Notes: generated from the letters alone by a model not told the origin. DNA of 64,000 bases from an uncultured Acetatifactor sp. (GCA_947624245.1 CANQJL010000001.1:62001-126000); one strand, 5' to 3'. Counted from the stretch's first letter, positions 17,392 to 25,461 are shown. Numbers and translations: made by a program.

Positions 17392-19005
17392 ATGAATGCC
17401 ATCCATATATTTTTTCGGAAAATATACGACTTTGCCTGTAAATGTCTACAGGTTCTCTGTCTGCTGACAGCCGTTCTGTTGTTCGCCGGCGGCTTTCTTT
17501 TCACCTGCTACAGCACGGATATGACTTCTCAGCAGGTTCTGACGCGCTTTGACAATCCGCTCCAAAGCCTGCTTGGGATTGCACTGTCTGCAGGCTTTAT
17601 GGTATTTGTTTCTTACCTTGCAGACAAGATGGGCGCCCGGAACACGAAAGCTCCCGAACCCTGCACCGTCCTGACGATCCTCGTTCTGTTCTGGTACCTC
17701 GCGGCGGGAGCCGCATTCGTCCTGTACGGCAAAACGGTCCCTGCCGCCGACGCAATGTCCGTATACAAAGCTGCGCAGGAGCTTGCGGCAGGCAACACCG
17801 CGGTCATCCAGCCCACAGAGTCGTATCTCTCCTACTATCCCCAGCAGGTGGGCCTGACAGCGTTCTTTGAGGTCCTGATACGCATCCTGCATCTCGTGCC
17901 CACAGGGCTTCCCGATTACCATTTTATCAAATGCCTGTATGTGCTTCTGGCCTGCGCCGCCATTCTTCTGCAGAGAGGAACCGTGAAGCTGTTATGGCAG
18001 GACCGGAGGGCGGAGCTGTTCTATCTTATTGCGGCCGGCTTCCACCTACCCTTTTTGATGTATACCTCTTTTGTCTATGGGGAGATCCCTTCCTTTGCCG
18101 CCTTGAGCGCAGGTCTGTATTTCCTGTGCCGGCTGCACTGTCAAAGGCCCTCCTCTCGGCGCAGAATCGTTCTTTGCGCTCTCGCGGCTCTATTCTTCCT
18201 GACCTTCAGCGTCATGCTGCGCAAGAACAACCTGATCCTGATCATCGCCGTTGTAATCGTAACGCTCCTGCAGGGCCTCAGAGACAGAAAGAAGACGCTG
18301 CTGGTCTTTGCCCTGCTCTGCGCTCTGGGCGGCATTTTCATCCTTCCGTCGATACAGAAAATCTATGAACTGCGCGCAGAAAATGTCTTGCGTTCCGGCG
18401 TCCCCGCCATATCTTATCTGGCCATGGGAATGCAGGAAGCTCCCCGAGCAAACGGCTGGTACAACGGATTCAATTTCAATACCTATCGGGACACGGGCAT
18501 GGATACGGCCAAAACTGCCGAGCTCAGCCGCAGGGCCATCAAAGAACGCCTGGAGACGTTCCAAAAAGATCCCGCCTATGCCGTAGATTTTTACTTTCGC
18601 AAGCATCTCTCCCAATGGGCGGACGGCACTTACGCTTCCCGTCAGGCCACCCTGGCCACCTTCGGCGGCAGAACCGACTTCTTTGCTTCCCTCTATGAAG
18701 GAAAATACAGCCGCTTTTTCATCGAGTATTCCAACATATACCAGAACATTCTGTATCTGGGCGTGCTGCTCTACTGTATTGCCTCTTTCCGCCGCTCTTA
18801 TCAAAACGGCCTTCCCGAAGCGCTGGGCCTGATCGGCGTGATAGGCGGGCTTCTGTTCCATACCTTCTGGGAAGCGAACTCCAGATATATCCTCCCGTAC
18901 AGTCTCCTTCTGATGCCCTACTGCGCCAGAGGCATCTCCCTGTGTGCCGATGTGTCGGGTCGTATTGTCCGCACAAAGTTCAGAAATAAGACCTGCCGAT
19001 CATAA
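17392..19005 (+). CDS. GT39/PMT-like polytopic glycosyltransferase candidate
   Basis: 537 residues, about 11 hydrophobic helices, one of the few plus-strand genes. GT-C-like cues are the first exterior loop with VPAADAMSVYKAAQE and the following YYPQQVGLTAFFEVLIRI. A large exterior segment (about 340-430) contains WYNGFNFNTYRDTG. GGGAG lies 8 bases before the ATG; a TATACT element at 17346-17351 could be its -10, but I see no good -35. Its 3' end overlaps the convergent gene at 18980 by 26 bases, so transcription of the two may interfere. Substrate unknown; likely transfers a polyprenyl-phosphate sugar outside the membrane. Confidence 0.65.
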   Translation: MNAIHIFFRKIYDFACKCLQVLCLLTAVLLFAGGFLFTCYSTDMTSQQVLTRFDNPLQSLLGIALSAGFMVFVSYLADKMGARNTKAPEPCTVLTILVLFWYLAAGAAFVLYGKTVPAADAMSVYKAAQELAAGNTAVIQPTESYLSYYPQQVGLTAFFEVLIRILHLVPTGLPDYHFIKCLYVLLACAAILLQRGTVKLLWQDRRAELFYLIAAGFHLPFLMYTSFVYGEIPSFAALSAGLYFLCRLHCQRPSSRRRIVLCALAALFFLTFSVMLRKNNLILIIAVVIVTLLQGLRDRKKTLLVFALLCALGGIFILPSIQKIYELRAENVLRSGVPAISYLAMGMQEAPRANGWYNGFNFNTYRDTGMDTAKTAELSRRAIKERLETFQKDPAYAVDFYFRKHLSQWADGTYASRQATLATFGGRTDFFASLYEGKYSRFFIEYSNIYQNILYLGVLLYCIASFRRSYQNGLPEALGLIGVIGGLLFHTFWEANSRYILPYSLLLMPYCARGISLCADVSGRIVRTKFRNKTCRS

Positions 19006-20260
19006 GCAGGCCGAAATAGTACGCCCCGCAGGCGGCATGCCACAGATACGCCAGCCACTGCGCCGTTACGAGCGCCTTCTCCCAATGTGTCTTGCCGCCC
19101 CTCATCGTTATTTTCAGCAGAAGTATCAAGGCCGTCAGATGGCAGAAGAAAATGCCGTATATATATCCCCAAGAAAAGTTAAAGTCCGGCTTACGGAATC
19201 CTTTCTCATATAGGGAGAGGGCCATTACAAAGCCCATCAGATAAAACTGCCAAGAGAACCGATACATCGTATTCCGTTTCACTTCCCTGAAGTTCAGCAC
19301 GAGCACCAGAAGCGGAAAGCCGACAGCAAGGCAGATGCCAAGAGGAATATTCTCACAGTACAGTTTCCAGACCTCGCCGAAGGCAAATCCGATACCGCGT
19401 TCCTCATTACCGCTCGGCGCAAACACTCCGCTGTACTGATAGAGCAGATCTATAAAGGTGGGAACAAAACACAGTCCCAGCTGCAGAGTGGGCACAAAAT
19501 TGTGAAAGCGGCTCCGAATCAGTCGGTACAGCATGATCAGCCCTGCCGTTCCCACAAGTACAATGGTAAAACTCGGCTTTGTCATGGTCGCCGCAAGCAA
19601 AAAGACGGAAAAAAGAATATAGTCCCTAGGCCGTGCGCCGCCGGTCCCCGCTCCTTTTTCATATACAGGAAGCAGCTTTGCATACCAGAAAAAAGCCAAT
19701 ATCGCAAACGGTCTAGCCGCCATATAGGTGGCATTGTGAAAGGGATTGGGGGAAAAGACTCCGGTATACCTGAATTTGATTCCCGGCAGATAGATGCCGG
19801 CAGGCGGATAGAGCATGGATATAAAAAACAGGGAGACTGCCAGCAGACTTAAGAACGCTCCCCACAGCAGACTTTTTCCGGAAAGCCCGTTTTCCTTCTC
19901 ATATTCCGGCAGGATCAGACGGTTCAGCAAAAGCTTCACCACAATCATGCCCAGATCATTCAACAGCATGACGGCGAGAGCCACCGACCACGGAGGAGAG
20001 ACAAAAAGATGAAGCAGGGCCGCCAATTTAAAGTAGACGGGGTAGGGAAAATCATATTCGCTGTCCAGACCCTGCATTTCCAACATATACGCTTTCATAT
20101 CCGACGGATACACTTTCCCCCAAAGCGATTCGTCACTTGCGGATACGGCCTGCCGGTAAAAAAGTGTCAGCGTCACAGCGGACGCTGCCGCCAGCAGCAC
20201 CACAAATATCACGACATCCAGGATTCTGTTCTTTTTCCCCGTAAGATCCTTTGTCTCCAT
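18980..20260 (-). CDS. Polytopic membrane protein, possible GT-C transferase
   Basis: About 426 residues from the ATG at 20260 (GAGG 9 bases upstream; a TTG start 18 bases earlier is possible). About ten hydrophobic helices; the first exterior loop carries YPSDMKAYMLEMQGLDSEYDFPYPVYFKL, cited here only in part, and acidic residues there could be catalytic as in GT-C folds. I do not recognise a named family. It lies 19 bases downstream of pseC and is likely cotranscribed with it. The last codons overlap the opposing gene at 17392-19005. Confidence 0.55.
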   Translation of the reverse strand: METKDLTGKKNRILDVVIFVVLLAAASAVTLTLFYRQAVSASDESLWGKVYPSDMKAYMLEMQGLDSEYDFPYPVYFKLAALLHLFVSPPWSVALAVMLLNDLGMIVVKLLLNRLILPEYEKENGLSGKSLLWGAFLSLLAVSLFFISMLYPPAGIYLPGIKFRYTGVFSPNPFHNATYMAARPFAILAFFWYAKLLPVYEKGAGTGGARPRDYILFSVFLLAATMTKPSFTIVLVGTAGLIMLYRLIRSRFHNFVPTLQLGLCFVPTFIDLLYQYSGVFAPSGNEERGIGFAFGEVWKLYCENIPLGICLAVGFPLLVLVLNFREVKRNTMYRFSWQFYLMGFVMALSLYEKGFRKPDFNFSWGYIYGIFFCHLTALILLLKITMRGGKTHWEKALVTAQWLAYLWHAACGAYYFGLLMIGRSYF

Positions 20261-20278
20261 AAGCTCCTTCCTCAACAC

Positions 20279-21472
20279 TTATTTTCTGTAATATTCCACT
20301 ACCTTTTTCACTGCGCGGACAGTATCCTCCACCTCCGCGTCGGTCATGGAATAATAGAGCGGAATGCTCATGGACCAGTTATAATAGTCCTCCGCATTGG
20401 GACAGATCCCCCTTTGATACCCCAGCTTCTCGTAATAGGAGTGCCAGTACACAGGCAGATAATGCACCTGAGGACACACGTTTTCCGCATACAGTGCGTC
20501 GAAGAACTGTCTTCTGTCACAGGCAAGACGCTCAGGATTCAGGCGCAGGATATAGAGATGTCTGGTAGTGTCTGACTGCGGTATCTCCTGCTGCACAATG
20601 ATCTCCGGCATCTTAGAAAATACACTGTCATACTTTGCCACAATCTCTTTTCTGCGCGCCGAAAATCTGGGAAGTTTATTCAACTGGCTCAACAGCAGCG
20701 CCGCCTGGAAATCGGTCATTCGATAGTTGAAGCCCAGCTCCACCTGCTCGTTATACCAAAGAGCGTCCGTGGGATGCGCCATTTCCGACTGAACTCGGGT
20801 GATACCGTGCGTGCGCAGCCTCATCAGCCTGCGATAGAATTCCTCATTGTCAGTGGTGATCGCACCGCCTTCACCGCCGGTGACCGTCTTTACCGGATGG
20901 AAGCTGAAGCAGGTCATATCCGCAATGCTTCCCACCGGCCTGCCATTGTATTTGGTGCCGATGGCATGCGCAGCATCCTCGATCAAAAGAAGACCGTTCT
21001 CCTCACATATCTTGTGAAGCGCGTCGTGCTCTACGGACTGTCCCGTGAAGTCTACCGCCACAATGCCCTTCGTCTTCGGCGTGATCAGCTTTCTGACCGA
21101 TTCCGGATCGATGTTGTAGGTCCTTGGATCGATATCCGCAAAGACAGGCTTCGCCCCGCAATACAGGATACAGTTGGCGGAAGCCGCAAAAGTGATAGAG
21201 CTGACTATGACTTCGTCTCCCTCGCCAAACCCTGCCGTCATGGCCGCCAGGTGGAGCGCCGCCGTCCCGTTTGCGACCACGACGGCATATTTTGCGCCCG
21301 TGACCTCACACAGCTTTTTCTCCAAAGCCTCCACCTTGGGGCCGCAAGTGATCAGATCGCCTCGCAGCGTTTCCGCCACCGCGTCTATATCATCCTGTTC
21401 AATACACTGCCTGCCGTAAAATATCTTGGACTCTCTCACCGGAGTACCGCCGAATATCGCCAGTTTTTCCAT
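20279..21472 (-). CDS. pseC: PseC-like UDP-4-amino-4,6-dideoxy-N-acetyl-beta-L-altrosamine transaminase
   Basis: 397-residue DegT/DnrJ/EryC1 aminotransferase. Pyridoxal-phosphate Lys195 lies in CFSFHPVKTVTGGEGG, with the Asp of LIEDAAHAIG (about 163-172) and the phosphate-binding ANGTAALHLA (68-77). LITCGPKVEALEKKL near the N-terminus and the overall match are closest to PseC, which makes the 4-amino sugar of the pseudaminic pathway. AGGAGG sits 8 bases before the ATG and a promoter is seen upstream, so this is the first gene of its transcript. PseB, the 4,6-dehydratase/5-epimerase that precedes PseC and is usually its neighbour, is not next to it; a divergent regulator gene is there instead. 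Confidence 0.85.
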   Translation of the reverse strand: MEKLAIFGGTPVRESKIFYGRQCIEQDDIDAVAETLRGDLITCGPKVEALEKKLCEVTGAKYAVVVANGTAALHLAAMTAGFGEGDEVIVSSITFAASANCILYCGAKPVFADIDPRTYNIDPESVRKLITPKTKGIVAVDFTGQSVEHDALHKICEENGLLLIEDAAHAIGTKYNGRPVGSIADMTCFSFHPVKTVTGGEGGAITTDNEEFYRRLMRLRTHGITRVQSEMAHPTDALWYNEQVELGFNYRMTDFQAALLLSQLNKLPRFSARRKEIVAKYDSVFSKMPEIIVQQEIPQSDTTRHLYILRLNPERLACDRRQFFDALYAENVCPQVHYLPVYWHSYYEKLGYQRGICPNAEDYYNWSMSIPLYYSMTDAEVEDTVRAVKKVVEYYRK

Positions 21473-21512
21473 CGTATACCTCCTGCGTACCGCAAAACAC
21501 TCTGATTGTTAT

Positions 21513-21541
21513 AGTTTAGCAGGAAATTCACAAAGTTACAA
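21513..21541 (-). promoter_or_regulatory. Putative sigma-A promoter for pseC
   Basis: Minus strand: -35 TTGTAA (21536-21541), 17-base spacer, -10 TAAACT (21513-21518). About 40 bases before the pseC start. The -10 is 5/6 to consensus in an AT-rich setting. Confidence 0.5.
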
Positions 21542-21562
21542 TGAAATTATACTTAAATTTTA

Positions 21563-21604
21563 TTGACTTATCCTCTTATTTTGTTGACTTATCCACTTAT
21601 TTGT
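21563..21604 (+). repeat. Two 21-bp direct repeats overlapping a promoter
   Basis: TTGACTTATCCTCTTATTTT and TTGACTTATCCACTTATTTG begin exactly 21 bases apart (21563 and 21584), i.e. two helical turns. The second copy contains the -35 of the downstream promoter. The repeats are a likely operator for the adjacent BlaI-like repressor, or a duplicated promoter element. Confidence 0.6.
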
Positions 21605-21612
21605 CCTATAAT
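21584..21612 (+). promoter_or_regulatory. Sigma-A promoter of the BlaI-like regulator gene
   Basis: TTGACT (21584-21589), 17-base spacer, TATAAT (21607-21612), followed by AGGAGG and the ATG at 21639. Near-consensus. Confidence 0.85.
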
Positions 21613-21638
21613 TTCAATAAAATCAGGAGGTGTATATT

Positions 21639-22031
21639 ATGTCACAATTAAATCCCAGAGAACTTGATGTACTGAATATCTTGTGGAAGACCGATGAACC
21701 CATGACTTCCACAGATATTGTAAACGAGCGGAGAGGTCTGACCCAGAGCACTGTTATCGCAGTTCTCCGCAAACTCTTAAAGGACGATCTGGTAGAGGTC
21801 GCCGGCGTAACACACAGCGGCAAGGTGCTGAGCAGGACCTACCGCCCTACGCCTGCGTCAAAGGACGTGATCATGAACAACTTTACCGGCGACTATGCAA
21901 GCTTTAAGAATGTCATTTCCAAGTCGGATCTGTGCGCCGCTATCCTCGGCATCGAACAAAGCCCCGAGCAAATGAAGGCTGAGATTGCCAAGCTTAAGAA
22001 CATTTTAAAGGACTTGGAGAAAAAGCTTTAA
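21639..22031 (+). CDS. BlaI/MecI/CopY-type winged-helix transcriptional regulator
   Basis: 131 residues starting MSQLNPRELDVLNILW, with AGGAGG 8 bases upstream (the frame adds three residues before). Residues about 5-75 match the penicillinase-repressor winged helix: two-helix start, MTSTDIVNERRGLTQSTVIAVLRKLLKDDLVEV as recognition helix and wing (quoted in part), and a C-terminal helix (about 100-131) rich in Lys and Glu that would dimerise. No BlaR1-type sensor protease lies beside it, so the inducing signal is not evident. It diverges from pseC and sits upstream of the amidase/DUF2589 operon, so either could be its target besides itself. Confidence 0.75.
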   Translation: MSQLNPRELDVLNILWKTDEPMTSTDIVNERRGLTQSTVIAVLRKLLKDDLVEVAGVTHSGKVLSRTYRPTPASKDVIMNNFTGDYASFKNVISKSDLCAAILGIEQSPEQMKAEIAKLKNILKDLEKKL

Positions 22032-22042
22032 ACAGCACGGCC

Positions 22043-22079
22043 AAGAGCCTGTCCCACAGTAATCGGGACAGGCTCTTTT
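22043..22079. terminator. Intrinsic terminator, bidirectional
   Basis: Perfect 13-bp stem (AAGAGCCTGTCCC / GGGACAGGCTCTT) with a 9-base loop and T-tract, between the convergent regulator gene and the DUF2589 operon. The A-rich left side could also serve the minus strand. Confidence 0.9.
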
Positions 22080-22102
22080 ACCAATGCTGCTCATCCGTTC
22101 GT

Positions 22103-22378
22103 CTACCCGTCTGTTTCCAACGACGGCTTTCTCGGAAATCCTACATGGTAGGTCACCTTCTCCATGGTCAGTTCATGTTCTCCGATCAGATACCGCCCCA
22201 CCGTAATATCCTTTCCTATGATAACGCCCTTCGGATAGTCATTGAGGCAGCGGTTCAGCAGTTGGGCCTGCGCCTCTTTCGCCTGATCCGAAAGCGGGTT
22301 ATTGGGATTGACGCTCCCGATGGGTACCAGCTTTACATAGTGAATATCCGTCAAAGCAGGCTTTTTGTCTTCCCTCAT
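22103..22378 (-). CDS. Small hypothetical protein, last gene of the DUF2589 operon
   Basis: About 91 residues from the ATG at 22378, chosen because GGAG lies 7 bases upstream. Hydrophilic; contains KGVIIGKDITVGRYLIGEHE and a C-terminal YHVGFPRKP. No family recognised and no membrane segment. It is the fifth and last gene of the minus-strand run that starts with the amidase and ends just before a terminator, so it is probably part of the same functional unit. Confidence 0.6.
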   Translation of the reverse strand: MREDKKPALTDIHYVKLVPIGSVNPNNPLSDQAKEAQAQLLNRCLNDYPKGVIIGKDITVGRYLIGEHELTMEKVTYHVGFPRKPSLETDG

Positions 22379-22401
22379 CACAGATCTCCTCTCTTGGACC
22401 C

Positions 22402-23562
22402 TCATTTGCCGTCGTCGTGCTTCGGCTCCTCAGGCTTCTCAGGCTTCTCAGGCTTTTCAGGCTGCTCCGGTTCAGAGGTCTTTCCGGAAATGACCTCGCT
22501 GTATTCCATCCGTTTCTTAGAGTACTCCTCTTCCGTCTTATCCAGATTCCTCCGGGCCTGTACCGCGATGCTCTGGGCCTGCGCGATCTGCTTGTATCCG
22601 CTCTGGTCACTGTCATAATCCACGACCTTTTTGTCCGCGCTCATCTCTTTTAAGCCAAACAGTACGGACACGCCCTTGGAGGAATCCTGGCTGTCCGAGA
22701 TCATGCGGATCAGATCCGCAGCCTGATTCTGAAACGTTATCCAGCTCTGATTCACTTTGTCCATGTTCTGCGAGTAATCCATTGCCTCCGGGCTGTCGGA
22801 ATCCATTTTGCCCAGTTCCTTTGCCATATCGCTCTGCAGAGCATTCTGCTGACCGGCTGCCAGCTTTCTCAATGCACCGATCCGATTGTCCAGAATGTCC
22901 CTCGCCGCATTGATACGATTCTCCAGCAGACTGATATCCTGACGCAGCGCCTTCAGTCTCTCCGCCCGTGCCTTCGCCTGACCCGTCAGCTCCTGCCCGT
23001 TGCCGTCCTTTAACGTACTTCCCACCAAAGCAGGCGCTACATTTGCGGCCATCATATCCAGCACTCTCGCCAGGCCCTCGGGAACGCCATGGTTCGCAGC
23101 GCGCACGTCCACATGGTACTTGGCCGAGTTATCGGTGCTTCTGGTATTGGAGGAATGGGCGCTGACACTGCCGGTAACGCTGATCTTGATCGGTCCGATC
23201 TTGGCGGAGCCTGTGAGGCTGGCGCTCATATCCTTGGAAGACTCCTGCCTCTCGCTCTGCTTTACCTCCATGTCAAAGAGAATATTCACCTCATCCACCT
23301 GCAGATTGGGAATCGGCACAATGGCCAGCATAGGTACGTCCACCTTCATCTCGTCCAGATTGCTGGTGCCGTCCTCGTTATGTGTGCGCTTCTGATACCC
23401 GAACGCTACCGTGCGCACCTTACCTGCTCCGTCAAACCCTACAGTGTTTATAAATTCAGCCGTAGAACCGGCCAACTGCTGACTGGCATCCGCCGCAGCC
23501 CGCAGCGGAGCGCCGATCAGCTGATCCATCTGTAATCCTGCAAATTGTTCCGCAATTGCCAT
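22402..23562 (-). CDS. DUF2589-like protein with Pro-Glu-Lys tail
   Basis: 386 residues. Residues about 1-180 match what I recall of DUF2589: early IGAPLRAAADASQQLA, the core VPMLAIVPIPNLQVDEVNI and DMEVKQSER, then YHVDVRAANHGVPEGLARVLD. Residues about 195-360 are predicted coiled coil (LKALRQDISLLENRINAARD and KEMSADKK regions), and the end is a low-complexity PEKPEKPEEP tail encoded by 9-bp repeats. No signal peptide. A paralog with the same core lies two genes upstream, so the two may form a hetero-oligomer. Function of the family is unknown to me. Its start overlaps the small gene at 23517-23807 by 46 bases. Confidence 0.7.
   Translation of the reverse strand: MAIAEQFAGLQMDQLIGAPLRAAADASQQLAGSTAEFINTVGFDGAGKVRTVAFGYQKRTHNEDGTSNLDEMKVDVPMLAIVPIPNLQVDEVNILFDMEVKQSERQESSKDMSASLTGSAKIGPIKISVTGSVSAHSSNTRSTDNSAKYHVDVRAANHGVPEGLARVLDMMAANVAPALVGSTLKDGNGQELTGQAKARAERLKALRQDISLLENRINAARDILDNRIGALRKLAAGQQNALQSDMAKELGKMDSDSPEAMDYSQNMDKVNQSWITFQNQAADLIRMISDSQDSSKGVSVLFGLKEMSADKKVVDYDSDQSGYKQIAQAQSIAVQARRNLDKTEEEYSKKRMEYSEVISGKTSEPEQPEKPEKPEKPEEPKHDDGK
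22424..22468 (-). repeat. 9-bp tandem repeat (five units) encoding Pro-Glu-Lys tail
   Basis: Plus-strand units GGCTCCTCA, GGCTTCTCA (twice), GGCTTTTCA and GGCTGCTCC. The unit is a multiple of three, so copy-number changes lengthen or shorten the tail without a frameshift. Confidence 0.8.
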
Positions 23563-23807
23563 AATGATTCCTTCCTTTCTCTTTTTCTGAAATTTAATTT
23601 TTCTTTGAAGCTGCGTAATTTTTTTCTGAAAACGTCGAGCCAGCCCGTCCTTTTCGGATACGTAATCTTCGTCGCCGAAACGCTTTCCACCACCATCACA
23701 GCGTAATGCCAGTCCTGTGCCAAAAGCAGCCGAAAATTTATTTCTTCCGCAAGCGCCTCCGTATAGACGCAGACCGCCCTGGTAATCAGTTGTTCTCTAT
23801 CCCTCAT
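23517..23807 (-). CDS. Small basic hypothetical protein in the DUF2589 operon
   Basis: 96 residues; the C-terminal half is strongly basic (GWLDVFRKKLRSFKEKLNFR). No membrane helix or known motif. It overlaps both neighbours: its start lies in the 3' end of the upstream DUF2589 gene (11 bases) and its end in the start of the downstream one (46 bases), which supports it being translated rather than a chance frame. Confidence 0.55.
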   Translation of the reverse strand: MRDREQLITRAVCVYTEALAEEINFRLLLAQDWHYAVMVVESVSATKITYPKRTGWLDVFRKKLRSFKEKLNFRKRERKESLWQLRNNLQDYRWIS

Positions 23808-24624
23808 AATCTTTCTCCAGTCCCAGTTCCAGCTCTTTGTTCAATATCTGCTCCTGATAGCTTCTGATCCGATCTTCAATTGCAGACCGGGCAGCCGCAT
23901 ATTTGCCGCTGTCGGAGCTTTCGCCTGCCTTTGGCATGCCGCCTCTCTTCAGGGACGTCTGCGCTGCCGGCATTCCGCCGTCCTGCTCCTGCAGCATATC
24001 CGATACTTTCCGATGGAGCTTCTGCAGCTTTCGGACTTTTGCCTTCATCAGGTCTATCTCCTTCCGAGCCGTCTTATGTTCGTCGGAGCTCAAGGCGCCG
24101 TCTATGGCCAAAGGCGTGGCGTCGATCTTTTTCACGATCTGATCTGTATTCAACAGGTCTGTCAGACGCAGGATCCCCTCGGTGGCAGGCAGAGACCGGA
24201 CGTTCAGTTTATAGCGCACCCTCGGCAGAAAATCACCTTTCCGCTGCTCGGGGGCGCAGATCCGCGCCGTAATGACGCAATTTTCCTCTCTCCCTTTCTC
24301 TGCCCTCACCTCGGCGGAAAAATCGATTTCCGCCCTCTCCACATTCAGATTGGTCAGAGGTACGATAGACAGAAGCGGCACCTGCACCTGAAGGTTGTCC
24401 ACGCTGTATCCGTCTTCACCTGCCGGGCTCACCCTGTCATAAGCGATACTGATATTGTCCAGATGAACGACCTTGTCCTGACCGCTCTGTCGAACGGTCC
24501 CCATATTCTCAATGGCATCGATCATCTGGATCCGAAGCTGTTGGTTCGACTGTGCAAGCGCGTACAACGGCGCATATACCACATCTTCCAACGGTATAAA
24601 ATCACTCTGTTCCTTTCCGTCCAT
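23797..24624 (-). CDS. DUF2589-like protein, paralog of the 22402-23562 product
   Basis: 275 residues. The core VPLLSIVPLTNLNVERAEID aligns with VPMLAIVPIPNLQVDEVNI of the other paralog, and YKLNVRSLPATEGILRLTD with the region before its coiled coil. Starts with IPLEDVVYAPLYALAQSNQ, like the family N-terminus. Residues about 180-275 are charged and probably coiled coil. Cytoplasmic by prediction. Lies 55 bases downstream of the amidase gene. The pair of diverged paralogs in one operon suggests a two-component assembly; nothing more can be read. Confidence 0.7.
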   Translation of the reverse strand: MDGKEQSDFIPLEDVVYAPLYALAQSNQQLRIQMIDAIENMGTVRQSGQDKVVHLDNISIAYDRVSPAGEDGYSVDNLQVQVPLLSIVPLTNLNVERAEIDFSAEVRAEKGREENCVITARICAPEQRKGDFLPRVRYKLNVRSLPATEGILRLTDLLNTDQIVKKIDATPLAIDGALSSDEHKTARKEIDLMKAKVRKLQKLHRKVSDMLQEQDGGMPAAQTSLKRGGMPKAGESSDSGKYAAARSAIEDRIRSYQEQILNKELELGLEKDYEG

Positions 24625-24679
24625 ACAGGCGCCTCCTCTCTCCTCACACTGTCTGTTATCCGCTGTCGCTGCGCATCCG

Positions 24680-25291
24680 CTATACCGATGCCGAAGTCAT
24701 TCGGTCAAGGGCATTTTTGACATCATGCCGGAAGCCGTCCATGGTATGGCCGCTCTGCAGCCCTTCCCAGAGATGCTCCGGGTCCTTGTGCCCGCTGGCA
24801 ATTCCCCGTGCATGTCCCTCGTTATGACTGATGATCACGCCGTCCGCCAAAGGATCCAGATCGTATTTCCGGCACAGGGACGCAAACAGCTCCACTGCCG
24901 AGTTGTAGGTCCGATTCACGACCTCCAGCGCTTTGTTCCTGTCATAACACAGAAAGCTTGCGCCGGAGATGTAATCAATACATTCCGGTTCGCACATTTC
25001 AACGCCGATGTGCGTACTGTTGGCAGTATGCAATTTATTTTGAGCATCACGGAAAGTCCCGCAATGCCAGCCCCGATGCTCCCAGGGCAATGTCTGGTAG
25101 ACGGTTCCCGTCTTTCCGTCGATAAAGGCGTGGACGGCCTTTTTTACGCCCGGCCTGTTCCATTGTTGTATGAAGACCTTTGCACAGGGCTGAGGGCAGC
25201 CCACGCTGTGCAGCATCAGACCCTTTAACTGATTTTTTAACCGTACCTTGTAACAGTCATTTCCCGTTAAAATGCTCTGAACAATTTCCAT
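24680..25291 (-). CDS. N-acetylmuramoyl-L-alanine amidase (Amidase_2/PGRP type)
   Basis: 203 residues. Zinc-ligand blocks are visible: LMLHSVG near the N-terminus (His28), the mid-domain HAFIDGKTGTVYQTLPW and HRGWHCG, VIISHNEGH and GHKDPEHLW near the C-terminus, together the layout of PGRP/phage T7 lysozyme-like amidases that cut the Ala-MurNAc bond. There is no signal peptide and no wall-binding domain, as in phage endolysins, so release would need a holin, lysis or another route. AAAGGAGG lies just before the ATG. First gene of the DUF2589 operon, downstream of the putative invertible promoter. Confidence 0.85.
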   Translation of the reverse strand: MEIVQSILTGNDCYKVRLKNQLKGLMLHSVGCPQPCAKVFIQQWNRPGVKKAVHAFIDGKTGTVYQTLPWEHRGWHCGTFRDAQNKLHTANSTHIGVEMCEPECIDYISGASFLCYDRNKALEVVNRTYNSAVELFASLCRKYDLDPLADGVIISHNEGHARGIASGHKDPEHLWEGLQSGHTMDGFRHDVKNALDRMTSASV

Positions 25292-25340
25292 TTTGATTCC
25301 TCCTTTTGATTTATTAAGCTATCCGGATTGCTTGTTTAAT

Positions 25341-25357
25341 CATAATACGATATTATG
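25341..25357 (+). repeat. Left inverted repeat / quasi-palindromic site near the recombinase gene
   Basis: CATAATACGATATTATG: arms CATAATA and TATTATG around CGA. In reverse complement it matches the site at 25462-25478 at 14 of 17 positions, so the two are inverted copies. They flank 104 bases between the amidase start and the recombinase 3' end. Could be recombinase core sites or operators. Confidence 0.45.
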
Positions 25358-25412
25358 TTGCGCCCGGTTTCTTCATTTCGTGCAGGTTTGCGGAAGGTCC
25401 CACCAAAACCCT

Positions 25413-25441
25413 TTGATAAAAAAATTTGATTTTTTTGTAAA
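25413..25441 (-). promoter_or_regulatory. Putative promoter of the amidase/DUF2589 operon, inside the inverted repeats
   Basis: Minus strand: TTTACA (25436-25441), 17-base spacer, TATCAA (25413-25418). It points at the amidase gene in the orientation given. The -10 is weak. Confidence 0.35.
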
Positions 25442-25461
25442 TTAGGACTTGACACGCTCCA

